Shown: in pieces, positions 33,432-43,297 of the stretch | How the letters are laid out: each line of letters begins with the position of its first letter | Numbering within the stretch: the stretch's first letter is position 1 | Assembly (NCBI RefSeq): GCF_014235185.1 | Contig: NZ_CP060131.1 | Span: 2,425,501 to 2,489,500 of the forward strand | Source of the DNA: Pseudonocardia petroleophila | GTDB lineage: Bacteria > Actinomycetota > Actinomycetes > Mycobacteriales > Pseudonocardiaceae | Reading direction: 5' to 3' | DNA length: 64,000 nt | Notes under the pieces: model-generated | What the model saw: only the letters and a program-made list of their open reading frames with translations | What the model was told of the DNA's origin: nothing | The model's database searches: none | Program-made: the position numbers and the translations under genes

Positions 33432-34355
33432 CTAGTCGCCGGCGGCGGAGAGACGGCCCAGCTCGTCGTCGGACAGCTCCAGGGTCAGCGCCGGGACCAG
33501 GGCGGCGAGCTGCCCGGGGGTGCGGGCGCTCGCGATCGGCGCGGCGACCGTCGGCTGTGCCGCGAGCCAGGCCAGGGCGACCGCCGCCACCGGCACGTCG
33601 TGCGCGGCCCCGATGTCGTCGAGCGCGGCCAGCACCGCGGTGCCGCGGTCGTCGAGGTAGGCCAGCGCGCCCTCGGCCCGCACGCTCGCGACGTCCGGCC
33701 CGCCGGTCCGGTACTTGCCGGTGAGGAAGCCCTTGGCCAGCGCGTAGTACGGCAGGCACGCGATCCCCTCCGCGGCGAGCAGCGGGGCGAGCCCGGTCTC
33801 GAACTCCGTGCGCTCCACCAGGTTGTAGTGCGGCTGGGCGGCGACGTAGGAGGTGGTGCCCGCGGAGAGGTCGAGCGCGCTGCGCAGGCGCTCGGCGGAG
33901 AAGTTGGAGGCGCCGATCTCGCGCACCGACCCGGCGCGGACGAGCGCGTCGAACGCGGAGAGGGTCTCCTCCTGGGCGGTGTCCGGGTCGTCCTTGTGGG
34001 CCCAGTACAGGTCGATGCGGTCGGTGCGCAGGCGCCGCAGGGAGTCCTCGCAGGCCGCGCGGATGTTCGCCGCCGACAGGCCCGGGCGGGTCGGGAGCGA
34101 GCCGACCTTCGTGGCGATGACGACGTCGTCGCGGTTGCCGCGCTCGGCCATCCAGTCGCCGATGATCGTCTCGGACTCGCCGCCGGAGTTGCCGGGCACC
34201 CGCCACATGTAGGAGTCGGCCGTGTCGATCACGGTGCCGCCCGCGGCCACGAAGCCGTCGAGGACCGCGAAGGACGCCTCCCGGTCGGCCGTCCACCCGA
34301 ACACGTTCGCGCCCAGGCAGAGCCGGGACACCTCCAGAGAACCGATCGTCGCCAT
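33432..34355 (-). CDS. Aldo/keto reductase
   Basis: The 307-residue TIM-barrel oxidoreductase carries the AKR tetrad: Asp in 'VIDTADSY', Tyr49 ('DSYMW'), Lys in 'IATKVGS' and His in 'YWAHKDD'; the NADPH-binding 'IASARTPGQL' is near the C-terminus. This is the YajO/YghZ-like group acting on small aldehydes and ketones, precise substrate unknown. ATG start at 34355. It is convergent with tsaD and 10 bases downstream of the TauE/SafE gene on the same strand. Confidence 0.88.
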   Translation of the reverse strand: MATIGSLEVSRLCLGANVFGWTADREASFAVLDGFVAAGGTVIDTADSYMWRVPGNSGGESETIIGDWMAERGNRDDVVIATKVGSLPTRPGLSAANIRAACEDSLRRLRTDRIDLYWAHKDDPDTAQEETLSAFDALVRAGSVREIGASNFSAERLRSALDLSAGTTSYVAAQPHYNLVERTEFETGLAPLLAAEGIACLPYYALAKGFLTGKYRTGGPDVASVRAEGALAYLDDRGTAVLAALDDIGAAHDVPVAAVALAWLAAQPTVAAPIASARTPGQLAALVPALTLELSDDELGRLSAAGD

Positions 34356-34365
34356 GCCGGCGACG

Positions 34366-35133
34366 CTACGCCGGGCGCAGCAGGTTCACGATCGCGACGA
34401 GTCCCACGACGACGATCACCGCGCGCAGCACCGACTGGGGGAGTCGCCGCCCGATCCGGGACCCGAGCAGCCCGCCCGCCGACGACCCGACGGCGATCAG
34501 CCCGACGATCCGCCAGTCGACCTGGTCGGGCGCGACGACCAGGAAGGTCCCGGCGGCGACCGCGTTGACGCAGGTCACGAGCCCGTTCTTGAGCGCGTTG
34601 AGCCGCTGCAGCGTCTCGGTCATCACCGTGCCCAGCAGCCCGACGAGCAGGATGCCCTGCGCGCCGCCGAAGTAGCCGCCGTAGACGCCGCAGGCCGCGG
34701 TGGCGACCAGCGCCGCCGGTCCGACGTCGGGCCGGTCGGACCGCCCGGGGCGCCGGGCCAGCGCCCGCGCGATCCACGGCTGCACGGCCACCAGCAGCAC
34801 GGCGACGCCGATCAGCACCGGCACCACCGCCCGGAACGCCGACGCGGGCAGCACCAGCAGCAGCACCGCACCCGCGGCGCCGCCGAGCACCGACATCGAC
34901 CCGAGCACGAGCAGTCGGCGCCGCTGGTCGGCCAGCTCGCGGCGGTACCCCCACACGCTCGCGACCCCGCCGGGCACGAGCCCGATGTTGTTGGAGACGT
35001 TCGCGAGCACCGGCGGGAAGCCGAGCGCGAGCAGCGTGGGGAACGTGATCAGCGACCCCGATCCCACCGCGGCGTTGATCGCCCCCGCCGCGGTGCCCGC
35101 GAGCAGGATCAGCACGACGTCGAGCGCGGTCAT
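34366..35133 (-). CDS. TauE/SafE family sulfite/anion permease
   Basis: The 255-residue protein has about eight hydrophobic segments and the two family signatures 'AGAINAAVGSGSLITFPTLL' (N-half) and 'GVYGGYFGGAQGILLVGLLG' (C-half). TauE/SafE proteins export sulfite, sulfoacetate or other organosulfur anions; the substrate here is not indicated. The ATG at 35133 has GGGAGG eight bases upstream; the longer reading from 35214 is unlikely. It lies in a minus-strand row with phoD and the aldo/keto reductase. Confidence 0.85.
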   Translation of the reverse strand: MTALDVVLILLAGTAAGAINAAVGSGSLITFPTLLALGFPPVLANVSNNIGLVPGGVASVWGYRRELADQRRRLLVLGSMSVLGGAAGAVLLLVLPASAFRAVVPVLIGVAVLLVAVQPWIARALARRPGRSDRPDVGPAALVATAACGVYGGYFGGAQGILLVGLLGTVMTETLQRLNALKNGLVTCVNAVAAGTFLVVAPDQVDWRIVGLIAVGSSAGGLLGSRIGRRLPQSVLRAVIVVVGLVAIVNLLRPA

Positions 35134-35215
35134 CGGGCCCCCTCCCGGCGGGCCCCGGTGCCCGCTCCCGCACCCTCCTCCGTGATCGGCGGGAGCGGTT
35201 AGGGCGTGCGCCACG

Positions 35216-36805
35216 TCAGGCGGGGTTCAGTCCCGGCCGCCGGTCCTCCACCACGAACGACGCGCGCGTCTCGACCGGCGCCCCCGGCCGCTGGACGTAG
35301 GGCAGCACGCGGAAGTCGGCCGTCAGCTCGTCGGCGGTGAACCGGGTGCGGACGTAGCCGCGGCGGTTGTCGAACAGCCGGATGTGCGGGTTGTCGGCCA
35401 GCTGCCCCGCGGTGTCCTCGGTCGTCTCCGACCCGTCGCCGCCGGAGGTGATCGAGGTCGACACCAGCTCGGTGCCGACCACGGGCGACCCCGGGTCGTC
35501 GAAGCGGCGCTTCACGTCGGCGGCCCAGTGCGCGTGCACGTCCCCGGTGAGCACCACGACGTTGCGCGTCCCCGCCTGCACCCACGAGTCGACGACGCGG
35601 TCGCGCGAGGCGGTGTAGCCGTCCCACGCGTCGGGGTTGAACCCGCGCGCCTCGCCGGGCACGTAGTCGACCTGGGAGAAGAACACCTGCTGCCCGAGCA
35701 CGTCCCAGCGGGCGCGCGACTGCGCGAAGCGGTCGGCCAGCCACCGCTCCTGCTCCGAGCCGGGCAGCGACGCGGCGGGGTCGTCGCGCGCGTCGCAGGT
35801 GGCGGGGAAGGCGTCGTCGCACGGCTGGTCGCTGCGGTACTGGCGGGTGTCGAGCATGTGGAACGCGGCGGTGCGACCCCAGCCGACGCTGCGGTAGAGC
35901 TGCATGTCCGGACCGTCGGGCCGCTGGGCGGCGCGCAGCGGCATGTTCTCCCAGTACGCCCGGAACGCCGCGGCCCTCCGGTCGGCGAAGTCCCCGCCCG
36001 CCGGGTCGAGCGGCAGCTCGCGCACGTCGTCGGCCCAGTTGTTCTCCACCTCGTGGTCGTCGAACACGACCAGCCACGGGGCGACGGCGTGCGCGGCCCG
36101 CAGGTCGGCGTCGGTCTTGTACTGGGCGTGGCGCTGCCGGTAGCCCGCGAGCGTCGTGGTCTCCGGGCCGACGTGGTCGCGCACGTTGTCCGGCTGCGTC
36201 ACGTAGTCGTCGGCGACGTACTCGTAGAGGTAGTCGCCCAGGTGCAGCACCAGGTCCGGCTCCTCCTCGGCCAGTCGCGCGTAGGCGGTGAAGAAGCCGT
36301 GCTCGAACTGCGAGCACGAGGCGAAGCACATCGTCAGCGGGGCCATCGACGTCGGCGGCGGCGCCGTGCGGGTGCGCCCGACGGGGGACACCGCCCCGTC
36401 CGCGCGGAAGCGGTAGAAGTACTCGTGGCCCGGGCGCAGCCCGGCGAGCTCGACGTGGACGCTGTGCCCCAGCTCCGGCCCGGTGGTCTCGACCCCGCGG
36501 CGCACGACCCGGCGGAAGCGCTCGTCGGAGGCCAGTTCCCACTCGACGTCGGTGTGCCGCTCACCCATCCCGCCGAGCCCGTCGTCGGCCAGCGGGTCGA
36601 CGGCGAGGCGGGTCCACAGCACGACCCCGTCGGGCGCGGGTTCCCCGGACGCCACGCCGAGGGTGAACGGGTCGCCCCGGCGGGCCGACGCCGCGGCGGG
36701 CGGCGCCGTCAGCAGGCCGGTGGGGACGGCCAGTGCGGCGGAGGCGGCGACCCCGGCCAGCAGGACGGATCGGCGGTCGGTGGTGGTGCGCGCGTCGACG
36801 GTCAC
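35216..36805 (-). CDS. phoD: PhoD-like alkaline phosphatase/phosphodiesterase, Tat-exported
   Basis: The 529-residue protein starts with a twin-arginine signal, '[20 protein letters not shown]', followed by an Ala-rich cleavage region near residue 41. Then come a fibronectin-like N-domain ('[17 protein letters not shown]') and the PhoD metallophosphatase domain with 'FASCSQFE', 'HLGDYLYE', '[13 protein letters not shown]' and 'LTGDVHAHW'. PhoD enzymes use Fe and Ca and release phosphate from diesters or monoesters outside the membrane. No Pho box was identified upstream. GTG/ATG choice: start at 36805 fits the Tat signal. Confidence 0.92.
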   Translation of the reverse strand: MTVDARTTTDRRSVLLAGVAASAALAVPTGLLTAPPAAASARRGDPFTLGVASGEPAPDGVVLWTRLAVDPLADDGLGGMGERHTDVEWELASDERFRRVVRRGVETTGPELGHSVHVELAGLRPGHEYFYRFRADGAVSPVGRTRTAPPPTSMAPLTMCFASCSQFEHGFFTAYARLAEEEPDLVLHLGDYLYEYVADDYVTQPDNVRDHVGPETTTLAGYRQRHAQYKTDADLRAAHAVAPWLVVFDDHEVENNWADDVRELPLDPAGGDFADRRAAAFRAYWENMPLRAAQRPDGPDMQLYRSVGWGRTAAFHMLDTRQYRSDQPCDDAFPATCDARDDPAASLPGSEQERWLADRFAQSRARWDVLGQQVFFSQVDYVPGEARGFNPDAWDGYTASRDRVVDSWVQAGTRNVVVLTGDVHAHWAADVKRRFDDPGSPVVGTELVSTSITSGGDGSETTEDTAGQLADNPHIRLFDNRRGYVRTRFTADELTADFRVLPYVQRPGAPVETRASFVVEDRRPGLNPA

Positions 36806-36879
36806 GTCCGGCAGCGTGGGTCACCCGGTCGTGCGCGGCGTGGCCCGCACGGCACGACCCGGTGAACGTCGGGCCACCG

Positions 36880-36909
36880 TTGAGGGATTGGCACTCTCAT
36901 GGGTAGAGT
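36880..36909 (+). promoter_or_regulatory. groES-groEL promoter
   Basis: TTGAGG (36880-36885), 18-base spacer and TAGAGT (36904-36909) form a plausible vegetative promoter. Its -10 lies inside the CIRCE element, so repressor binding would block RNA polymerase directly. The leader to groES is about 115 bases. Confidence 0.6.
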
Positions 36910-36914
36910 GCCAA
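36888..36914 (+). promoter_or_regulatory. CIRCE element (HrcA operator)
   Basis: TTGGCACTC (36888-36896), a nine-base spacer and GAGTGCCAA (36906-36914) match the CIRCE consensus arms, perfectly symmetrical. HrcA bound here represses groESL and releases it on heat shock. hrcA itself is not in the window. Confidence 0.92.
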
Positions 36915-37031
36915 CGCACGCCGAGATCGAACCCGGCCCCCCGGCACCCGCGGCGGCGGGGAGCCCGGTCGGTCTCGCGTCGTACCCGATCAGAGCCGAT
37001 ACACGTACACCCCGAAGGGGAGGTCATCGTC

Positions 37032-37322
37032 GTGGCGAACATCAAGCCGCTCGAGGACAAGATCGTCGTCCAGGCCAGCGAGGCGGAGACCACGACCGCG
37101 TCCGGCATCGTCATCCCGGACACCGCCAAGGAGAAGCCCCAGGAGGGCAAGGTCCTCGCGGTCGGCCCCGGCCGTATCGACGACAACGGCAACCGCGTCC
37201 CGCTGGACGTGGCGGTCGGCGACGTCGTCATCTACTCGAAGTACGGCGGCACCGAGGTCAAGTACAACGGCGAGGAGTACCTCATCCTCTCCGCGCGCGA
37301 CGTGCTCGCGGTCGTCAACTGA
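37032..37322 (+). CDS. groES: Co-chaperonin GroES
   Basis: The 96-residue product starts (GTG) '[20 protein letters not shown]' and contains the mobile loop '[17 protein letters not shown]' and '[21 protein letters not shown]'. It caps GroEL. The ribosome binding site GGGGAGGT lies seven bases before the GTG; the open frame extends upstream but has no GroES similarity there. groEL follows after a hairpin. Confidence 0.96.
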   Translation: MANIKPLEDKIVVQASEAETTTASGIVIPDTAKEKPQEGKVLAVGPGRIDDNGNRVPLDVAVGDVVIYSKYGGTEVKYNGEEYLILSARDVLAVVN

Positions 37323-37345
37323 CGCAGGCAGTTCTGCAGTACCGC

Positions 37346-37384
37346 CGCCCCGGTGGTCCCTCGACCGAGCGGGCCACCGGGGCG
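37346..37384 (+). terminator. Hairpin between groES and groEL
   Basis: CGCCCCGGTGG (37346-37356) and CCACCGGGGCG (37374-37384) form a perfect 11-base stem with a 17-base loop in the 95-base intercistronic gap. It may set the GroES:GroEL ratio by partial termination or RNA processing; no U tract follows. Confidence 0.55.
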
Positions 37385-37402
37385 TCGGCATTTCGTGAGT
37401 AA

Positions 37403-39043
<1,641 letters not shown>

Positions 39044-39058
39044 CACCACCCGCACGAC

Positions 39059-39093
39059 GAACGGGCCACCTCCGGATCGGAGGTGGCCCGTTC
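39059..39093. terminator. Terminator hairpin after groEL
   Basis: GAACGGGCCACCTCCG (39059-39074) and CGGAGGTGGCCCGTTC (39078-39093) form a perfect 16-base stem with a three-base loop, 16 bases after the groEL stop. It lies between convergent groEL and whiB and can serve both strands. Confidence 0.8.
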
Positions 39094-39138
39094 TGCTTCA
39101 CGGAACCGGTGCGGCCTGCCGCCGCGCCGGCCCCGGCG

Positions 39139-39465
39139 TCATCGGGGTGTGTGCACCACCGGTGCGGGATCGGCCATCTTCAGCGTGCGCTCCTTGCCGC
39201 GGATGATGTCGTCGCGCTCGGACTCCGACAGCCCGCCCCACACGCCGTACGGCTCGTGGACGGTGAGGGCGTGCCGCCGGCACTGCTCCAACACCGGGCA
39301 GGTCCCGCAGACCTGCTTGGCCCGGGTCTCGCGGTTGACCCGCGCCGGGCCCCGCTCACCCTCCGGGTGGAAGAAGAAGCCGCTGTCCATCCCGCGGCAC
39401 GATCCGTGCATCTGCCAGTCCCAGATGTCCGTCACCGGGACCGGGAGCCTTCTGATGTCCGCCAC
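39139..39465 (-). CDS. whiB3: WhiB-family iron-sulfur transcription regulator (WhiB3/WhiD type)
   Basis: The 108-residue protein has the four cluster cysteines Cys23, Cys53, Cys56 and Cys62 and the 'GVWGG' turn (residues 74-78) followed by a basic 'RGKERTLK' DNA-binding tail. 'CRGMDSGFFFHPEGERG' closely resembles WhiB3 of mycobacteria and WhiD of Streptomyces, and the position next to groEL1 is the same. Such proteins bind region 4 of the principal sigma factor and respond to redox or nitric oxide. GTG start with GAGGAG nine bases upstream. Confidence 0.92.
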   Translation of the reverse strand: MADIRRLPVPVTDIWDWQMHGSCRGMDSGFFFHPEGERGPARVNRETRAKQVCGTCPVLEQCRRHALTVHEPYGVWGGLSESERDDIIRGKERTLKMADPAPVVHTPR

Positions 39466-39511
39466 GACTGCATCTCCTCAACGACGACCGTGCTTCCCGG
39501 TCGGAATGCCC

Positions 39512-39540
39512 ATCGTAGAACCGCTTCAAACCTTGTTCAA
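39512..39540 (-). promoter_or_regulatory. whiB promoter
   Basis: On the minus strand TTGAAC (39540-39535), a 17-base spacer and TACGAT (39517-39512) form a good vegetative promoter, giving a leader of about 40 bases to the whiB GTG. Confidence 0.65.
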
Positions 39541-39598
39541 GCTCTGCGAGGGAGGGGATGCGGTTGCCCTTCGCCGGGTGGGCCCGCACGATGGGCGG

Positions 39599-40768
39599 AT
39601 GCACTCCGAGCCGACGGCGGCGGCACCCGTCCCGCCGCCGGTCGCCCCTGATCAGGACGGCCCCCCGGCCGACGAGCCCGCGCCGGAGCCCGCAGAACCG
39701 ACCTCCGCCGGCCCGGCCGACGGGGGCGTCGAGGTGCCGCGGCTCACGGTCGCGGCCGTGGCCCGCCGGCTCGGCATCGCCCCGTCCACGCTGCGCACGT
39801 GGGACCGCCGCTACGGAGTCGGCCCCGGCGGGCACGAGCCCGGCCGCCACCGCCGCTACGCCGCCGACGACGTCGCGCGGCTGGAGCTGATGCAGCACGC
39901 ACTGCTGCGCGGGGTGTCGCCCGTCGACGCCGCGGAGTACGCCCGCACCGCCCGCCTGCCCCGCCCCGACGCCGACGGGCCCCGGCGACTGCCGGCGGGA
40001 CCCGGCACCCCGGCCGGCCCGGACGAGCCCGACCCGGACGAGCCCGACCCGGACGAGCCCGACGCGGGCGGCCCCCTGCTGCTCACCGACGCCTCCGGTG
40101 ACGGCCGGGCCGCCACCCGGGTGCGGGTCGGTGGCCGGGCGCTGCGCCTGCCCGGGGCCGGCCGCACGGCCCGCGGGCTGGGACGGGCGGCGCTGGCGCT
40201 CGACGCGGCGACGATCCGGACGCTGCTGGAGGAGTCGATCGAGGCCGACGGCATCGTCGAGACCTGGGACTCCGTGGCGCGGCCCGTGCTGTCCGCGGTG
40301 GCCCAGCGCTGGGCCGACACCGGGGCCGGGATCGAGATCGAGCACCTGATCAGCGAGTGCGTGATCGCGGTGTTCGGGCGGCACGCGGCCGAGGCCCCCC
40401 CTGCGCGCAACCCCCGTCCGGTGCTGCTCGCGGGGATGCCGGGGGAGTACCACACGCTCCCGCTGGTGGCGCTGGCCGCGACGCTGGCCGACCGGTACGT
40501 CGAGAGCCGGTCGCTGGGGTCGAACCTGCCCTCCGACGCGCTCGTCGCCGCGATCCGGCGGACCGCCCCGGCCGCCGTCGTGCTGTGGTCGCAGCTCCCG
40601 CCGAGCGCCGACCTCGGGCTGCTGCGGTCGCTGCCCCGCACCCGCCCGCGGTTCCGGACGTTCGTCGCCGGGCCGGGCTGGGCGGGCAAGGAGCTGCCCC
40701 CGCGGGTCGGGGTGTTCGGCTCGCTCACCGACGCCGGCACCCAGCTCGCCGAGGCGGTGCTGGTCTGA
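39599..40768 (+). CDS. MerR-family regulator with B12-binding-like domain
   Basis: The 389-residue protein begins with a Pro/Ala/Glu-rich region, then a MerR helix-turn-helix (about residues 45-115: 'LTVAAVARRLGIAPSTLRTW', 'GRHRRYAADDVARLELMQHA'), a linker with the repeat 'PDEPDPDEPDPDEPD', and a C-terminal region like the helical cap and B12-binding fold of CarH/LitR ('LLAGMPGEYHTLPLVALAAT', 'LGSNLPSDALVAAIRRTAPA'). Only one His of the usual cobalamin E/D-x-H motif is evident, so cofactor binding is uncertain. ATG 39599 chosen as first Met after the whiB divergent region; a GTG 21 bases earlier is possible. Confidence 0.8.
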   Translation: MHSEPTAAAPVPPPVAPDQDGPPADEPAPEPAEPTSAGPADGGVEVPRLTVAAVARRLGIAPSTLRTWDRRYGVGPGGHEPGRHRRYAADDVARLELMQHALLRGVSPVDAAEYARTARLPRPDADGPRRLPAGPGTPAGPDEPDPDEPDPDEPDAGGPLLLTDASGDGRAATRVRVGGRALRLPGAGRTARGLGRAALALDAATIRTLLEESIEADGIVETWDSVARPVLSAVAQRWADTGAGIEIEHLISECVIAVFGRHAAEAPPARNPRPVLLAGMPGEYHTLPLVALAATLADRYVESRSLGSNLPSDALVAAIRRTAPAAVVLWSQLPPSADLGLLRSLPRTRPRFRTFVAGPGWAGKELPPRVGVFGSLTDAGTQLAEAVLV

Positions 40769-41715
40769 CGGCCCCGTCCCCCCTCCGCGACGCGGCGTTC
40801 GGTGGGTCCCCGGGCGCGGCGGTCCGCGTCGGCCCCGGCGCGTCCCCCGTCGACCGCTGGTGCGCGGCCGTGGCCCTCGGGGGTCAGGGGCGCTTCGCCG
40901 CGGCCGCGACGCTGCTGCTGGACCTGCTGGTCGACCCGGGGATCCCGGCCGGGGTCGCCGCGCACGCCGCGGTGACCCTCGCCGCCCACCGCAGGCAGCG
41001 CGGGGGACACGCACTGGCCCGGCCCCTCGACGCCCGCGGGCTGCGGCTGGCCGCGACCGCACCGCCCGCGCCCCCGTGCCCGGACGGCACCGACGCGGGA
41101 GCCGCCGCCGTCGACGCGCTCGTCGGGCTGGCCGCCGACGCGCTCGGGCTCGGCGACCCGGTGGCGGGCCGGCTGCTCGACGCGGCCGAGGCGCGGCGGC
41201 ACCCGTCCTGGCGGACCGCGGTGCGCATCGGCTGGGTGCGGGCGGAGGCGGCGCTGTACGCGGGACGCGCGGCGGACGGGGAGGAGCCGGCCCGGCGGGC
41301 GCTGGAGCTGGCCCGGGAGGCGGGCTCGGTGCGGCACGTCGTGAAGTCCCGGTTGGTGCTCGCGGTCGTCCGAGCGGTTGCTCACCCGAACGGAGCAGTG
41401 TTCACTGAGCTGGACGCGGTGGCCGAGACCGCCGACCGGGCGGGGTTGCTGCCCCTGTCGGGTCCCGCCCGGGGGGCCTGGCTCGACCTGTCGAGGGACG
41501 ACCTGTCGCCGTCCGTGATCAAATCGTCACCGATCGCAAACGACGGTGCGGTGGATCGATCGCACGAAGCGGCGAACGGTCAGCCGAGCGGTCCGGCGCG
41601 CCGACGACACGCCGTGGCTCGCACGGCGAGCGTCCTTTACCAGCTCAGCGACCCTGTGGGCAGGGGCCTGACGGGGGAGCCGGTGCGGGGTGCTGCACGG
41701 ACCTCGGTAATGTAA
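40765..41715 (+). CDS. Conserved actinobacterial protein of unknown function (Rv3415c-like position)
   Basis: The 316-residue protein is helical, with TPR-like segments ('DRWCAAVALGGQGRFAAAAT', 'WRTAVRIGWVRAEAALYAGR', 'ARRALELAREAGSVRHVVKS') and a disordered C-terminal third ('NGQPSGPARRRHAVARTASV'). The only start that keeps the conserved N-terminal helices is the CTG at 40765, which overlaps the upstream stop (CTGA); the first GTG comes about 35 codons later. Genes at this position next to the sigma-D region are conserved but uncharacterised. Not secreted. Confidence 0.65.
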   Translation: MTAPSPLRDAAFGGSPGAAVRVGPGASPVDRWCAAVALGGQGRFAAAATLLLDLLVDPGIPAGVAAHAAVTLAAHRRQRGGHALARPLDARGLRLAATAPPAPPCPDGTDAGAAAVDALVGLAADALGLGDPVAGRLLDAAEARRHPSWRTAVRIGWVRAEAALYAGRAADGEEPARRALELAREAGSVRHVVKSRLVLAVVRAVAHPNGAVFTELDAVAETADRAGLLPLSGPARGAWLDLSRDDLSPSVIKSSPIANDGAVDRSHEAANGQPSGPARRRHAVARTASVLYQLSDPVGRGLTGEPVRGAARTSVM

Positions 41716-41718
41716 TTA

Positions 41719-41781
41719 CTCCATTCGGAACCTCGTCACCCACATGACGAGTGCCACTCGGCGCAACCCTCCCGAATGGAG
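41719..41781 (+). promoter_or_regulatory. Nested inverted repeats upstream of bldM
   Basis: Outer arms CTCCATTCGG (41719-41728) and CCGAATGGAG (41772-41781) enclose inner arms CTCGTCA (41732-41738) and TGACGAG (41745-41751). They lie in the 166-base gap before bldM. A further GGGTGA-CACA-TCACCC palindrome is at 41836-41851. These may be operator sites or leader RNA structure; I cannot tell which, and no clear promoter hexamers were found. Confidence 0.5.
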
Positions 41782-41852
41782 GGCACAAAAGGGCCCTGAT
41801 CGTGTCAAGGTGGAGCGGTCACCCGCCGATGCGTGGGGTGACACATCACCCG

Positions 41853-41872
41853 GCTGCAGGAAGCTGCAGGAA
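41853..41872 (+). repeat. Duplicated ribosome-binding-site segment before bldM
   Basis: GCTGCAGGAA occurs twice head to tail (41853-41862, 41863-41872). The second copy runs into GGAAGGA, the ribosome binding site of bldM, seven bases before its GTG. Confidence 0.6.
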
Positions 41873-41881
41873 GGAATCGTC

Positions 41882-42478
41882 GTGACGACGGTACTCATCT
41901 GCGACGATCGTCGTAGCGTCCGCGAAGGCCTGACCCGCGTGATGTCCGCGGTGCCGGGGGTGCATCGGATCGATTGCGTTGCGCACGGGGACGAGTTGCT
42001 GGCCCGGTTCTCCCGGCAGCCGGTCGACGTTGTCCTGGTCGGCACCCAGCGTGCGGTGCCCACCGGGGTGGAGGCGACGCGACGTCTGGTCGCCGCCCAC
42101 CCCCAGGCCAACGTCATCGTGTTCGGAGCCCCCGACGACGCGGGCAGCATCGCCGCGGCCATCGCGGGCGGCGCTCGCGGCTACCTCCGCTGGGACGCCT
42201 CGCGCCCCGAGCTGGTGGCCGCGCTCGCCCACACGCTCGCGAGCACGGCCGTGCCCACGCCGCGGGCCCCCACGGACCCCGGCGTCCAGCTGACGGAGCG
42301 CGAGCTCCAGGTGCTGCGGGGCATGAGCCAGGGGAAGAGCAACGGGCAGATCGGGCGCGAGCTCTACCTGTCCGAGGACACGGTCAAGACCCACGCCCGC
42401 CGGCTGTTCCGCAAGCTCGGCGTGCGCGACCGGGCCCAGGCCGTCGCGCACGGCTTCCGCCGCGGTCTGGTCTCCTAG
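41882..42478 (+). CDS. bldM: BldM-type atypical response regulator
   Basis: The 198-residue protein starts (GTG) 'TTVLICDDRRSVREGLTRVM' and ends with a LuxR-type helix-turn-helix 'LTERELQVLRGMSQGKSNGQ ... LSEDTVKTHARRLFRKLG' that is nearly the same as Streptomyces BldM, a developmental regulator acting as homodimer or with WhiI. The acidic pair 'CDD' is kept, but the phospho-acceptor position reads Gly54 ('VVLVGTQ') where Asp54 is expected, so classical phosphorylation is impossible. The neighbourhood (whiB, sigma factor, guaB) also matches bldM. Confidence 0.88.
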   Translation: MTTVLICDDRRSVREGLTRVMSAVPGVHRIDCVAHGDELLARFSRQPVDVVLVGTQRAVPTGVEATRRLVAAHPQANVIVFGAPDDAGSIAAAIAGGARGYLRWDASRPELVAALAHTLASTAVPTPRAPTDPGVQLTERELQVLRGMSQGKSNGQIGRELYLSEDTVKTHARRLFRKLGVRDRAQAVAHGFRRGLVS

Positions 42479-42493
42479 CCCCACCAGCACGTC

Positions 42494-42533
42494 CGGGTGC
42501 GTGGCCGCCGAATCGGCGGCCACGCACCCGTTT
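42494..42533 (+). terminator. Terminator after bldM
   Basis: CGGGTGCGTGGCCGCCG (42494-42510) and CGGCGGCCACGCACCCG (42514-42530) make a perfect 17-base stem with loop AAT, followed by TTT. It starts 16 bases after the bldM stop. Confidence 0.85.
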
Positions 42534-42730
42534 GCATGTCCGGTCCCGTGTCGATCCCGGGCAACCCCGCTCCGCTCCCGTGCGTCCTCCTGTCGAGGTA
42601 CCCGCTCCAGCGGTCTCCGGCTCTTCGCTACGGTGGACCGCACTGAGGACACGGTTGAACACTCTCCGTGGTCGCCCTCACGAACGGATGAGATCGAAGA
42701 TGCTGCGTAACACCCGGACGACACTGTGCG
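42534..42730 (+). promoter_or_regulatory. Region upstream of the sigma factor gene, no gene
   Basis: The 197 bases after the bldM terminator have no credible gene. They should hold the promoter of the sigma factor operon; I see no hexamer pair good enough to name. No strong ribosome binding site precedes the ATG at 42731. Confidence 0.35.
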
Positions 42731-43297
42731 ATGAGTGAGACGACAGACGTTCCCGACGAACTCGTCACCCGCGCCATGGCGGGCGATCGAGTCGCGGTCG
42801 GGCACGTGCTCGCCATCATCCGGCCGCTGGTCGTGCGCTACTGCCGCGCACGTCTGGGGCGGGAGCGTTCGTTCGCCTCGGCGGACGACGTCGCACAGGA
42901 GGTGTGTTTGGCCGTGCTGACGGCCTTACCCGGATACCGGGTCCAGGGGCGCCCCTTCCTCGCGTTCGTCTACGGCATCGCGTCACACAAGGTGATCGAT
43001 GCTCATCGGGCGTCCACCCGCAACAAGTCCGATCCCTTCGCGGACCTCCCCGACTCGGTCGAGACCGCCGACGGACCGGAGCAGCGCGCACTGCGCGTGG
43101 AGCTCTCCGGCGAGATGGCGCGCCTGCTCGACCAGCTCCCGGAGAAGCAGCGCGAGATCCTGGTGCTGCGCGTGGTGGTGGGCCTGTCGGCGGAGGAGAC
43201 GGCCGAGGCCGTCGGCTCCACGCCCGGAGCGGTCCGGGTGGCACAGCACCGGGCCCTGGCCCGGCTCCGCAAGTCGATGCCCGAGGAGGTGGTCTAG
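42731..43297 (+). CDS. sigD: RNA polymerase sigma factor, SigD/ShbA type
   Basis: The 188-residue group 4-like sigma factor has region 2 ('ASADDVAQEVCLAVLTALPG', 'PFLAFVYGIASHKVIDAHRA') and region 4 ('LPEKQREILVLRVVVGLSAE', 'GSTPGAVRVAQHRALARLRK'). Its relatives are SigD of mycobacteria and ShbA of Streptomyces, which drives the principal sigma factor gene. The next gene begins directly after its stop and encodes the matching anti-sigma factor. ATG start. Confidence 0.92.
   Translation: MSETTDVPDELVTRAMAGDRVAVGHVLAIIRPLVVRYCRARLGRERSFASADDVAQEVCLAVLTALPGYRVQGRPFLAFVYGIASHKVIDAHRASTRNKSDPFADLPDSVETADGPEQRALRVELSGEMARLLDQLPEKQREILVLRVVVGLSAEETAEAVGSTPGAVRVAQHRALARLRKSMPEEVV

Noticed and set aside
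40023-40065. Repeats encoding PDEPDPDEPD as a mobile or CRISPR-like repeat
   Set aside because: Three contiguous 15-base units within a coding linker, without spacers; a simple in-frame expansion.
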